From assembly GCA_003956705.1 (NCBI GenBank), contig QZCP01000556.1, forward strand, positions 517,163 to 581,162: DNA of 64,000 nucleotides, given 5' to 3'. Numbering within the stretch: the stretch's first letter is position 1; every line of letters starts with the position of its first letter. The notes below the pieces were generated by a model that made no database searches, had not been told where the DNA came from, and saw only the letters and a program-made list of their open reading frames with translations. The DNA comes from Brevipalpus yothersi. Lineage: Eukaryota > Arthropoda > Arachnida > Trombidiformes > Tenuipalpidae. Below are positions 24,787-48,803 of the stretch, one piece after another. Position numbers and translations under genes: made by a program.

Positions 24787-26053
24787 TTATAGAAAATATG
24801 GAGTAGAATTCATTGGTGGGATTTCTCGTTCAGATTCTGGGACTGCTTCAAAGATTTTTATCTCTTTGTTAGTGGAACTTTGAAAAGATAAGATGGCAGC
24901 CACATTACCACATCGGTAACAATAATTTGGCGCAGACCAGACAGTGACCAGTTTATCGTCGAACATGTATTTATAGCCTTCTTGAACTAATTGATGGGCT
25001 CGACAAATCAATTCTAGATCATTCAATCGCATAAATTCGTGAGTTACTTTAGAGCCAAATAACCATCCTGCTCCTCTCGGACTTGTTGCCCAACCTTCGA
25101 TCTCATCGGGATCAGACCATACAAGATCACAGAATGCCCCTTTGTAAGGAATTTCTTGATTTCTTTCTAGAGTACGAATTTGATCTAGGACATTAATTTC
25201 GGGAGATAAACCTCCATGAACACACAATATTCGATTGTCAATAATCTGAAGCAAAGAGATTTCTTTTGATTAATATCCAGAAGTGGTCAACATTGCACAC
25301 AATTTATACCTACCGCAGCTATATTAAGAAGATCAAAAACTTTACAACAGTATTTCCAAGCATTGGTATTACCATATTTTGCTTGACATTCATCTAGATA
25401 GTTTGAAGAATACGAATCAGTACAGATCAGATTTGAATGAGAGATTTCTTACCATAAAAACCATATACTTGAGTTATCTGTCTAGATTCATGATTACCGC
25501 GAAGTAGAGTGATCTTTTCTGGATATCTAGCCTTGAGTGCTAGTAATCTGGTTAATGTTTCTAAGCTATAATACCCTCTATCAACAAAATCACCCTGTAA
25601 AGAGGAGAGTACAAGAACAATTAATCACACAATTCCATAGACTATTTCGCCAGGGTTTACAGACCAAAAATATGTAACTCGTCTTGCCAACTTGTCCACC
25701 TTGTCTAAATAATTCTTCTAGATCGTAAAATTGACCATGAATATCACCACATACTGTTACCGGTGTACTAACAGACTGTATATTGCTTTCTTCTAATAAG
25801 ATTTCGATGACCACATCACACAATTCCTGTGGTTCAATTGGAAAGACAGAAAATTATCATGATTAATGAAATTATCAATTCCGTAAACAAATAGCTTGCG
25901 AGCACAATATTGTAAACTGTGATGATTTTCAAACATCAACAGCAGTAGTAATATGCACCCGAGAAGGGATCAATTTTTCCCTACCTTAAGATCATTTTCT
26001 GGTAAATATTTGCATTGACGAGAAATCTCAATCCATTGATCAATATCAGGCAT
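24787..26053 (-). CDS. PPP6C: Serine/threonine-protein phosphatase 6 catalytic subunit
   Basis: Five exons on the minus strand: 26053-25985, 25826-25665, 25594-25453, 25393-25314 and 25245-24787, giving 303 aa (the human protein is about 305). All PPP-family metal-binding motifs are present: GDIHG (50-54), GDFVDRG (78-84) and GNHE (110-113). Also present are HGGLSPEI, WSDPDEIEGW, SPRGAGWLFG and APNYCYRCGN. The N-terminal CKYLPENDLK and the C-terminal TPYFL are PP6-specific compared with PP2A or PP4. The enzyme dephosphorylates Ser/Thr residues and works as a holoenzyme with SAPS-domain and ankyrin subunits in mitosis and signalling. The first intron is 158 nt and the others are 59-70 nt. The donor after exon 2 is GTCTGT, weaker than usual. 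The gene looks complete and intact. ATG 26053 is the only in-frame start giving the family N-terminus. Confidence 0.97.
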
Positions 26054-28098
26054 CGTTTAAATATGTTGCACAGAACAAGATCACTTTTTGGTTTCAATCG
26101 AGAGAAAAAAATACTGAGCAATCAACCACAAACACAGAAACACACACAGATAGAGATGAGCAATTGAAATTCAGAGCTTTTATCGATTAATTTTGCACTT
26201 GCTTTCCAGGGTGAAACACGATTCCAATCACGAATCAATTCAAAATATATCAAACAAAGAGTCTAATTTTACAATCAAAAATTACAAATAATTAATTAAT
26301 CTACTGAAAATACATTAAATTTAGGTAAACTTAGGTGCGAAAAATAATTTCTTTTTCGCACACTTTTTCACTTGCAGATCAATGTTTTGAAAATTTTTTT
26401 TGAAGGTCTCCTCAAAGGCTTCAGTCTCGACATCTGTGAGATTGTTTTGAAGGCAAGTGCAGAGAGATTCAGAATATGAACTCTACTCAACTTAAATCCT
26501 AGGAAATTCATGATGGCCTAGGATGATCTGATAATAAAGATTATTCGATGCAATTAAAAATGCAATTTGAGTGAAAAATTTTGAAGGCAGCAAAGATTTG
26601 AATACTAATTATGGGGTTGATGGAATGAATTTTTCTACCTCGAACATAATAGAAGTTGGAACCAGCTGCAGCTTATCACATGGAGAAATGAAATAATGTG
26701 ATTATTGAGAGCAATTTCCAGTTCCTAATTATTCGATCCTATTAGCCAATCTAAAAAAAATTTCCTTTGATCATTTTACTGGTTCCATTCCCTGGAGATC
26801 TGAATTGTTGGAGCTAGCTCGAACACTCGATCAATGGTCTTTAAAATTTTCACCTAGTGCATGTTCTTCAAAATGAATTTTTTCTTTGGAATATATCCGA
26901 CACGTTATAGACTCATAGGCTGGTGTTAGATGGATGAATAATTTGGAGTATCAAGCAACCGGAAGTGGATCCTATAGGGCAGCTTTGCAATCTGTAATAC
27001 TAATGTGGAACAATTCAGCAACAGTTAAAATGCGAAAAAATAAGTAATTGGTAAATTGAAAATGTAGAAATGTAGAAATGATAGAAATAACGACCAGGCG
27101 ACTATCCAGAAGCGTTTAAGGATCAAGAATTATGCTTCATTACATCCACTTTAGACTGTTTTCTCACCTTCTGTATTCTCAGCAGAAAAGATTTTGGTGC
27201 TGATCATTTTAGATTAAAGATAGATCATGGAGATAGGTAAAACTTTCTCTAGATGAATGAACGATTGCTTGGTCACCTAAAAATACTTTTTCTGTTAATT
27301 CGGAGTTCAATATAATTTTCAATTTTTGAGTTCGTATGAGGCCAACTGTAAGCAATGGTGTATGTTAGGATTGAGAGACTAGTTCAACAAAAGGATTGCT
27401 TAACATTATTTATCATTCAATACCTATCATAATCGAATGTATATATTGAAGAGTTTTCGTTTCCACCTGAAATTCTATTTTTTCTAGTTATCTAATCAAA
27501 AATTTAACAATTTTTGTTCATAAGACAAACAACAGGGCAAACAAAATTGGAGATTCAGCATCAGGAGTAGAAAAATCGCTTGAGCCTTTTTCCTCTTGAA
27601 AAATTAATTATTCTTCATTATTAAGTTATCATATTGCTTAACGTTCTGCGAGTATTAGATTAGCTAGAATAAAATGAAGTTTATTCCAACTCTTTCTGCT
27701 GTCTTTTCCAGAATTAATATAAATGCGATTACATGTGGTGTTCGTAGTGAGTTTATATGAAGGGCATGATCTTATTATGAAAGAATTTCATGATTTGCGA
27801 GTTTTAAGCCCTCATTCATTTTACGATTATTCGAGAGTTCTTATCTTATCGAACTGATAGGTAAAAAGGTCAAATTTCCAGTAGATGTCAGCATTATGTA
27901 AGTTCTATCTGATATCGATGGGAATAGAACTCGATATCCCCCCAGAATTTGGGTCCAAAATATATGTTCGAAAGAATCTTCAGCATCTCGCATCTTCGAG
28001 TATGAACATTCGAAAAGCTTCGATCAGTTAGTTTTTGTGTTATTATTATGCTCCCAAATTTTTCTACTACTTCCCCATTCTCCATGTGACCAATAATT
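26054..28098. other. Intergenic region between PPP6C and the whirlin exons
   Basis: AT-rich, without long open frames and unusually free of CT/GA tracts for this window. It must contain the PPP6C promoter (minus). If the whirlin-like gene starts at 28099 it holds that promoter too, otherwise it is whirlin intron. I found no exon for whirlin PDZ1 or its first helical domain here. Confidence 0.5.
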
Positions 28099-40157
<12,059 letters not shown>

Positions 40158-40797
40158 AGTAGAGAAGAGGAAGAAATCTACTCAATATTGAAAATGCATT
40201 GAAAAAAAGGAGGAAGAACTTCAACAAGGTATTGATATATTGATCATTGGTCATGATCATTGTAAGGCTCAACAATTTTTGGAACAATTTTTCAACTTCT
40301 CTCCACCTTTTTCTTCTTTTAAGCTTCTCTCTTAAACTTTTCAACTGATTCTGTGTTATTTCTAAACATATTTGAAGTCATTCCATTGTAAACGGTGAAT
40401 CTCAATAATTTTTCTTTTCCACTCCATACTTCTTCTTCTGATCAAGCAAAGAAAAACTCAAGCATATCCTAAATGATCTCATCTTTTTCTCTTACTTCAA
40501 GCCAACCAATTGATCGATTAATGAATAATATGTGTTCATCTATGTTTGAAGGAAAATTTTTCTTTCTTTCTCTCTCTTTCTCTCTCTCTCTTCTCTTAAT
40601 TTTGCTATGAAAAAGTGCGCTTTTTGATTCTGTTCAGATTCAATTGATTCCGAGCAGATTGTATTATTATCATTATTATATTCATACTTTGTCTGTTGGT
40701 AAACTATTTGTAAGAATCTTAACTTCCAATCTCTCCCCCCTCTATCTCCCTTTCTCTGATAATTTCGATATTCGATTTGAAATGTGATATATTATTG

Positions 40798-40803
40798 AAT
40801 AAA
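40798..40803 (+). other. Polyadenylation signal of whirlin
   Basis: AATAAA 641 bp after the whirlin stop codon, the first good plus-strand signal downstream. Confidence 0.5.
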
Positions 40804-41954
40804 ATGTGCCAATCGGAGCTTAACCAATTTTACTCTTTGGTATATCTTGATTTTTCATTTGAAATCGGTATTTTCTGAAAACAGTACATGATTGTCACCG
40901 AGATCTGTTAAAAGTGAAACTCACAACTTTTCACTCATGGTTACATCTAATCACTAAGAAAAGTTTAATCTTCAGCCTGAAGATGTTTCTCCCCTGACTA
41001 TGAACTGTATCAGAACCATGAAAAAGATAAGAACCTTCAATAGCAGATCGCTCAGATTATGTTAGATGAGATGATATAGAGCTCAGTTCTATTTCGGGCG
41101 AGTAAGGAAGTCGGCAGCATGTTATACCAAATGGACATCACTAGAACTTTAAATTCGTTTGAAATCATCGTTTAGATTGATCGAGTATCTCATTAAAAGT
41201 ATCTAGAATCTACAAATTTCTCTCCTTCTTTCTAGGACTAAAATTTTCATAATCAATAAAAAGTGTATCACTGAGCCACTATCTCATTCGAAATAAGAAA
41301 ATCAGAAGATGAAAAATCTTTTGAATCAATCGATCTCAAATTGGTCATTACTAGATAGGAGCTGCAAAATACCTCTCGCCCTAGCAAGACCGGTAAACGC
41401 TATTATCATGCCATCAAATTTCCATACCCAAAATCCATATGAACCTTGGACAGTTCACTCAACTTTCGACAAATTGCAATAAACTTTTACTCATTTTGTC
41501 TTAGAACATTAGAACTTTATCGAATTCGCTTCTTAAAAATTCGAACCTTTTTCTTTCGTGGGCGACATCTTTTGGTGTAAAAAAAGGTATAAAAGCATGT
41601 ACAGCAGAATTCGATTGAAGCGCCATTACTTGCCGCTTCATGATGATGTTCATGAATCCAGACATGAATTGATTAATTGTGAAAATTAACTGGTTAAATA
41701 GTGGCCATTTTTGAATGTCTCATCAATTCATACATATATACATTTGTCTGATTGTGTGATATACACATTGTGATATCCGTCAACCAGTGTTGGTGGTGAT
41801 ACACTGGTGTATGTTCATCATATTGATTTGATAATCATTATTGTTGTCGGCAATATTTGAATCATCACATTCACACACACACATATATATATAGTGGAAA
41901 AGGTAGTAAAGAGGGAGAGAAGGAAAGACACACACACATTGAGTGACATACGCC
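40804..41954. other. Intergenic region upstream of SRRM1
   Basis: No open frame worth calling. The 60 bp before the SRRM1 start are purine-rich with an (AC)n run, so they are probably its 5' leader. An (AC)4-(AT)n run lies near 41874-41892. Confidence 0.5.
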
Positions 41955-44650
41955 ATGACAGACGCCGGATTCTTTCGTGGTACATCAGCGGAACAAGATA
42001 ATCGCTTCTCGGATAAACAAAAGAAGCTGATGAAACAGATGAAATTTTCCGAAATATTGGATCACAAAGTGGACTTGACTCGAGTGAAAATGGAAGTATT
42101 CAATCCATGGATTTCAAAGCGATTACAGGAAATATTGGGTATGGAAGATGAAGTAGTTATCGGTATGGTTATTAATGAATTAACTGCTAGCAAAAGTCCA
42201 TGTGGTAAAAGGATACAAATTAATTTGACTGGTTTTCTCAATGGTAAAAGTGCCAGAGAATTTATGACCGAGCTATGGGATCTCCTTTTGGCGGCCCAAG
42301 AGTCACCGGATGGTATACCACCACAATTAGCTAAATTGCAGCAAGATGAAGTTAAAAGTGAAGATAAAAGTAAGATACGAAACTCTGATAATAGAGTTAG
42401 AAATGGTGGCAGTCCTCGTCGAAAATCACGATCACCTCGCCGATCACCACGTCGATCACCTCGCCGGTCTCCGCGCCGTTCACCTCGTAGATCTCCTAAG
42501 CGTTCCCCTAATAGGCAAGCATCACCTCGATATAAGTCTCCTTCTCCATCTTCTCGTGTGAAAACACGATCGAGATCTCCATCACCTAGAAAAAATAGTG
42601 AGTAAATCAATTGTGACTAGGGTTAAAATGAAAACTTATTCTGACTATCTTATCTTTTAGGAAAGAATTCAGACTCTCATCCACGGTCAGATAAAGATCG
42701 GTCGAGAACCAAATTTAATGGTAAGTATACAGGAATAAGCACTGATCTTCAATCTTGGATAGGAGGATTACTAATTTACATTTTATTGATGAATTTATTT
42801 ATCTTTTCTACAGCCTCTTCTCAATCACCTCATCGGTCACCTTCTGATGCCAGGAGTCAGAGCAGAAGTAAGAGTAGAAGTAAGTGGAATAAAACGTGTC
42901 GATAAATTTCTTATTTTAGAGTGTGTAATCTCAGCTTGAGGATTCGGTAACTAGATAAAATTCATTAGTTATAGATGTGAGGCATGAGATTTCAGTAGAT
43001 TCGCCCCCAATATCTTCTTTCTATCCTTGATTTTCTTTCAAACAGTAGCCATCATACATAATGTCTAATGTTGCAGAATACTAATCAAAATTTTACTTTC
43101 ACAGGTAGAAGTAGGTCTGGCTCTAGGTCCAGATCATCATCAAGCTCACATTCTCCATCAAGATCTCGATCACCATCTCCAACCTCTCCACGTAGGTTAC
43201 TCATTCAAAATTTTCTCTTCATTGCGTTTTATTTTGCTTTCTTTCAAATTAATCTTTTCCTCATTTTTCATTCTAGCTAAAGGGACTCGACAAGCTTCAA
43301 AAAAGCTAGCTTCACCTCGTTCAAGATCTGCTTCAAGATCCCCGAGGAGGTCAAGATCAAGGTCCAAAAGTAGAAGTAAATCATTGTCTAGAAGTCGCTC
43401 ACCAAATCGATCGAGTGCCTCTCGATCTGCCAGCCGATCAGCTTCTCGATCGACCTCCCGCTCTCCTCCAAGGCGAAGGATGAGGTCACCAAGTCCAAGG
43501 CGAAGAAGGCGAAGTAGGTCATTTTCTCCTCGTCGTCGCCGAAGTCCATCTTTTTCACCTCGTAGACGTAGCCCTAGAAGGTTCAGATCTCCTCCACGAA
43601 GAGGTTTTTATCATCCACGACGCTCACCTCGAGGTCGCTTTTCTCCTAGAAGATGGTCTCCAAGAAGGCGATACAGATCACCTGTACACTCAAGAAGATC
43701 CCGTTCTAGAAGTAGAAGATCCATGTCTAGATCTCCGCCATATCGACGCCGATCCCCTTCCCCGAGAGTCAAAAGACGTTCACCGTCTCCCAAACGATCT
43801 CCTCTACGACGTAGAAGACCATCTCCTCACTTTAAGCGTTCAGCTTCAAGATCTCATTCACCTGATAATCGTCGTTCAGCTTCTCCTCAAAAGGCTTCAG
43901 TATCACCACAAAGAGAACGTTCTCCGGCACAAAAAAGCCCTATGACCAAAAAATTTGTTCCCATTGACCAAGTTAGAAAAGAGACTCCTCGAGAAGCATC
44001 TAAAAAATCAACCGACGAAACTCCTCGTTCTTCAGAAAAGTAAGCTTATCTATCTATTACTCTTGATTTATCCATTTTGATTCATCAATTTTTTGTTTCA
44101 TTGAAGGGCCAGGAGTTCTGAAACACCTCTAGACGAGCCTGATCCATCAAAGGGTCCCAAAAATGACCGAAAATTACCGACACATCTTTATACTCCTAGT
44201 GGAAGTGAAGAGGAAAGTGCTCACGAGGCCAGTCCTCCGAAGAAATCATCTAGAAGACGTTCACTCAGCGAATCACCTGCTCCTCCTCGCAAGAAGAAGA
44301 GGGAAAGTTCATCAAGCGAAGATGAGCCAACTCCACCACGGAAGCGCAAGGATAAGGATGAAAAGGAGAAGAAAAAGAAAAAGAAGAAGCGAAAGGAGCT
44401 CTCAGAAAGTTCTGATGAAGATTTAGATAGGAAAAAGAAGAAGAAGAAACAAAAGAAGCACCACAAAAAGCACAAGAAGCATAAGAAACATAAGCATAAG
44501 AGCTCCTCAAAGAAAAAAGATCGTGGATCAGGAGGAGATTCTTCCTCTGAAGATGATGATGATAAGTTGATTGAAGAAAATTTGAAAGAGAAGGAGAAAA
44601 AACTCCGACAACGTGTGATTTCTCGAATTAAGGAAAAAGATGGTAAATGA
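41955..44650 (+). CDS. SRRM1: Serine/arginine repetitive matrix protein 1 (SRm160)
   Basis: Six exons (41955-42597, 42661-42720, 42814-42879, 43105-43191, 43277-44039, 44107-44650) give 720 aa. The N-terminus DAGFFRGTSAEQDNRFSDKQ is nearly the vertebrate SRRM1 start. It is followed by the PWI nucleic-acid-binding fold (NPWISKRLQEILG with PWI at 51-53, and INLTGFLNGKSAREFM). After about residue 145 the protein is Ser/Arg/Pro-rich (repeats of RRSP and SRSRS), then Lys/His-rich (KHKKHKKHKH), ending in a charged coiled-coil-like tail LKEKEKKLRQRVISRIKEK. SRRM1 is a nuclear splicing co-activator that bridges SR proteins and snRNPs and also aids 3'-end processing. Start choice: the frame extends four codons upstream through a GTG, but ATG 41955 gives the family N-terminus. 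The three small exons all begin in the same phase and have lengths divisible by three. Confidence 0.96.
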
Positions 44651-46085
44651 GGTTCCATAATTTTCCTCCATGAAGCCTGACTATAAATCGACTGACAACT
44701 GAGTACAACCGCCTGCATTCAAATTGAGGCAAGTGTTTCATATCGTTGCAGCTTCAAGGGAATTTGGAAGCTCTCTTTTCGTAAGCCAAACCCTGACAAT
44801 ACACTGAAAATTCATCAGTATTTTCTGCAGCACAACTTTCTTTGATCATTTTTTTGCTTAATTGATGATCGATATTCTGATCCTGATTTCCAGGTCCTCC
44901 TTATATTTGTAGCATCATCATTCGGATTTATCATTAAATTTTAAGTATCCACACTGAGAATTGGATCATTCTTCGATGACAACTCACAGGGTACTTATAT
45001 CATCTGTTAAAACTATCAAATTCAATTCTTATTTCTCATGTTATCTGCCATTCATACTAAATTCTCTCACTTCTCAAGATTTGCATTGACAAGGGTGGGT
45101 GGTTACAATGTCAAAATGACTTTTTCACAGCCAAATAATTCATCGATCAGCTTAAATGCTGGTGGTCTTTGCGGTCTATTTGACATTGGTAAGATTATTT
45201 TCAGAACTTTTTTGGAACTTTTTTCTATCAATCCTCAAATTTCAGTCGGAAAGCCTTCATGAGGCCACTGATAGATGAATTAAGATTCCTTAGCTACCAG
45301 TCCAGCCGAGCTTCTCCAGCATCTAGAGAATCGATAACCGGATTCTCTGCCCACGATTCTAGGACTCACATGATGCTCAAATTCTTCCTGCTTGCCTGGA
45401 TCATGATATGTTACNAGAGAGATAAGTTGACTCTACTTACAACTTTTGACACCAATCATGTTCAGTGGAAGATGATCTTTTTGACATGAATCATCTGAAC
45501 AAATGCAATTTGATGTGATCAACCGTGGAGAGATTGAAAAATTTCAACTATGAACTTTTCTGGATCATTTTTGCGAAAAAAACTTGGAAAGTGAGCAAAA
45601 CTTTAGATCGTTCAGAGTGAAGGAGAGAAATAGAAGAGAGAGAAAGAGAGAGACAGCTCTCCTCAAACTTAGAGAGAGAAAAAGAGAGAGCGAGAAGTGG
45701 CCGGTCTTGGAAGCGATCGTAAAGACCAGAAGATCGACTAACCTGTTGAAGTGAGAAAGTACTGTGAAGCATCTGTTGATTGTTGTGTTAATTTTTGCCC
45801 TTACATCAAAGTGATCGGTGTTCATTTTTTGCCTATCAATATGTTGCCCCATGAACTGAATATTCATTGTCTTTCGAGTCTTGCAGGGTGAGAGGAATTG
45901 AAAAAATTCACTATTATTCATAATTTGTTTAAACGTTCTGCGAAAGTTCAATAATTCTTCCTCTCTGTTTTGGCATGAGTGAGAAAATATCGATCTCCTG
46001 TTGAGCGGGTGTTAAACTTATTCTAGTGATGTTGATTTTTGACTTCAGAAGTGATTAAATATATACATTATCAATTAGATTCATT
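44651..46085. other. Intergenic region with a possible VWD-like remnant
   Basis: Contains the low-confidence fragment at 45071-45190, a single undetermined base at 45415 and a GA/GAAA-rich stretch at 45625-45690. I see nothing else I can support. Confidence 0.5.
45071..45190 (+). pseudogene. Possible von Willebrand factor D-like fragment
   Basis: The frame beginning RFALTRVGGYNVKMTF and ending LNAGGLCGLFDI resembles the end of a VWD domain, where a beta strand is followed by GLCGxxD. It has an acceptor-like CTTCTCAAG before it (ending 45071, last base shared with the first codon) and a GTAAG donor after it (45191). The nearest acceptor downstream (ending 45245) leads to a stop after five codons. 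It may be a relic, a fragment of a gene with missing exons, or chance. No other VWD exons are visible nearby. Confidence 0.22.
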
Positions 46086-46874
46086 ATGTGGGTTTGCATT
46101 GTTAAACTCTTCCTGTCCGCCTTCGTGTCGAACTGCATACTGAACTGTGCGATTGCCGATGGCTATTTGCTTCAATCGTACGAACGAAGGTTGATTTGTA
46201 AACAGGAATCAAAGTTATCTATCAATGAGGTTCAACGTGAGGCAAGTTTTGTCTTTATTGGGACAATATTGCACATTTATCGACCATCCGATTGGAGCAA
46301 GCCATATCGATCATCAGTTAAAGTGAATAAAGTTCTAAAAGGTGATAATTTGATGGAAGAGGCCAAAATAATCGTCACTGGTTTTGGAGACAAATCGATA
46401 TGCCATTCCAGTGTTCGAGAAGGAGATTCCAGGATATTTTTCACCCACATTAATGATCAAACACGACAACTTCGATTGAGCTGGAGTTTGATGAAAGTCA
46501 GTCAACATAATTTGGAAAAATTATCAACCTCAATAAACGGTGAGTAGCAGTTGATCGGCTCTCTTTTTCGGCATATCCTAAAAACTTTGACCTCAACCAT
46601 AGCTATAGTTCGTTCATCTTTTACTTGATCATCGAGAAATCGATCTCGAACTATAATCCCATAACTAATAAGATTCACTGCCCATGTTAAGCGTTCTGCC
46701 TCTGAGAATCAACGATAATGATGCATGTACACTTACTTTTGGATCAAATTTTATCACTTTGATTAAGCATTCTATGAGTAGCTACAACAGCCCCTTTCAC
46801 TGCTTCTAATTGATCTTCAATCCTGACCATGTTTAAGCATTTGTAACTTGAATCTGTGCCGAAAAGAGAAGAGA

Positions 46875-46929
<55 letters not shown>

Positions 46930-47181
46930 ATCGTTTAATTTTTTCTCCTAGACTTGATCATCAATTCTAGAGCACCCATAGCTGTTGGAAAATTTTTGAA
47001 GCTTTACATTTTCCGCTTACCTCTCTCAGTATGTGGTGATATTAGGCCACTTATTCGTGCTCATGCATGCTCACGAATGGCCCCAAGGGGCCAATATTTG
47101 GCCAAAAAATATGGACTCTTAAGGAATGAAACCGTGCGGCTACATCCAAATTCACTGGCTCATTTATTGAGTGATGAATAG
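46086..47181 (+). CDS. Secreted protein with a stand-alone agrin-type NtA domain
   Basis: Two exons (46086-46539 and 46952-47181, intron 412 nt) give 227 aa. A signal peptide (MWVCIVKLFLSAFVSNCILN) precedes a domain matching the agrin N-terminal (NtA) laminin-binding fold. Corresponding parts are FVFIGTILHIY, VKVNKVLKGDNL, IIVTGFGDKSICHSS, GDSRIFF and LSWSLMKVSQHNLEKL. The two NtA cysteines (LICKQ and SICHS) are kept, so the OB-like fold with its disulphide is likely. In agrin this domain anchors the proteoglycan to laminin. Here no follistatin, EGF or LamG modules follow. Exon 2 encodes about 75 residues of unrecognised sequence with two more cysteines (SVCGD and HACSR) and then a stop. An extracellular-matrix role is inferred. 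The first exon could also splice to distant agrin-like exons outside the window. Confidence 0.8.
46880..46924. repeat. (GA)n microsatellite in the NtA gene intron
   Basis: GA run of 45 bp ending only 27 bp before the acceptor at 46949-46951, so it lies where a pyrimidine tract or branch point would be expected. A short pyrimidine stretch TTTTTTCTCC intervenes. Confidence 0.96.
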
Positions 47182-48781
47182 TTTCACATAGATGGAATAC
47201 ATTGAGAATACAAGGTGCATCAATGGGAGCAAATGTATGATAATTGCTCCATTATTTCATTATTTTGAATCAATGGTCGTGAATATTTGACCAGTTTATT
47301 GTTGAGATGAGAGAAAATTTTGTTCTCTCTTCCATCTCCTCCCAGTCAATAGTATGTGGTAAATTATCATTGGATGAATTATTTTTAACTAGATTATTAC
47401 TATAATCAACTGATGGCAACTGAACTAGTTTTCTTACTATGAAACTGTATTTTCATGATGGAACGTTTTTCAACCCTCTCTGGGTTTGTACCATACATGG
47501 CTACAGATTTGGGTATGAGACAAGAAACTATTCTCTTCAAAAGGGTAGCATATTTATTGAAAAGTGAAATTATATCATAAAAAACATGGTAAACATGGTT
47601 ATATAACTTCTGAAAAAGGTAATATTTTAGAGAACATTGATTGGCTTGTCATCTTTTTTCTCGCTCAATTGCATCTTACTACCAATTTTGTCCATCAATT
47701 CTTCATCCCAGCAACATCCCAAATTCTTATCAACCAAAAGACAAGCCTAACTTTACAACTTGCCCGAGCTACTTTTGTAGATGATGGAGATGATCAGAGA
47801 AGAGAGAGAAACTTTTTTGATCCTTGATGAACGAGAAAGATAAATTCAACAACAACAAAACTCGCATGTTGACTACTTTCAAATGAGATTAATACATACA
47901 CAATCTATTGAACGAAAATTGGAAATTGGAATCCAGTTTTAAGCCGACAAAATGAGTAACTGGCAAAAGTGAACCGAATTTTTTTGAGCCGATGGTTACA
48001 TGCTGTGATAGGCCATTTAGGGCCCAGAACCAATAGCGGAGAAAGCCTATCAATTGAATCAATATCCGAGAGCATCCGTCATCATCCGTTTGACTTGTTC
48101 ACCCTGAAAAAAAAGATCCGAGAGACCTACGCTTCATCATAGTAATCAAGAGAAAGAATAATGATGCCTCAACATGTAAGGCAAATTCTCTTGGCCATCA
48201 AGTGAACATAAGGCGTACAAACTCTTCTCTCTATCTGATATCATCACAAGTTTAGTTTGATGATCAACCTTAAATTTCAAGAGTATTCCTTCCCTCAACA
48301 TGAAATCTGAGCCTCTTGTTTTTTTGGTGAAATGATGAGGCTCATCTTTTTTTATGAAATTTTTTCATCCACTCATCAAACAGCAGCAGCAGTACAAAGA
48401 AAGAGAGAAAAAAACACTTTCTCTTACTCTTTTTCAACCCTTTACCACCCTGTTTGCCCTTAGTTTATGGACAACTTGACGGCTACTAGATAGGCTAAAA
48501 TTTTCACAAAGACCAATCATCTTGTATTCATCTACTTTTCAATTCAAGAGCTTCGGAAATTCAATCATCATTAGTCATTCATCTGATTGGTCTCGCTTAT
48601 TTGCTTTTGATTTATTTACCATTCTCTTGAGCACCACATACTTGCTGTCAATTGGAAAAATCATCATCTGGAAATCTATCATTTGCATACTGATGGGATC
48701 TCATGATTTTGAAACAAGATGTATCCATTTTTTTCTGAGCTACTTGAGTCTTCACAACTTCTTTATCCAGCTTTTGGGCTG

Positions 48782-48803
48782 TCTCTCTCTCTCTCTCTCT
48801 CTC
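48782..48803. repeat. Short (CT)n run
   Basis: CT run of 22 bp. Confidence 0.93.

Noticed and set aside
42062..42610. Minus-strand frame of 182 codons opposite SRRM1
   Set aside because: It is the antisense of the Arg/Ser-rich coding repeats, whose codons give few stops on the other strand. The plus strand is clearly SRRM1.
44221..44718. Minus-strand Ser/Phe-rich frame opposite the SRRM1 last exon
   Set aside because: It mirrors the Lys/Glu-rich exon (AAG and GAA read as CTT and TTC) and has no independent signals.
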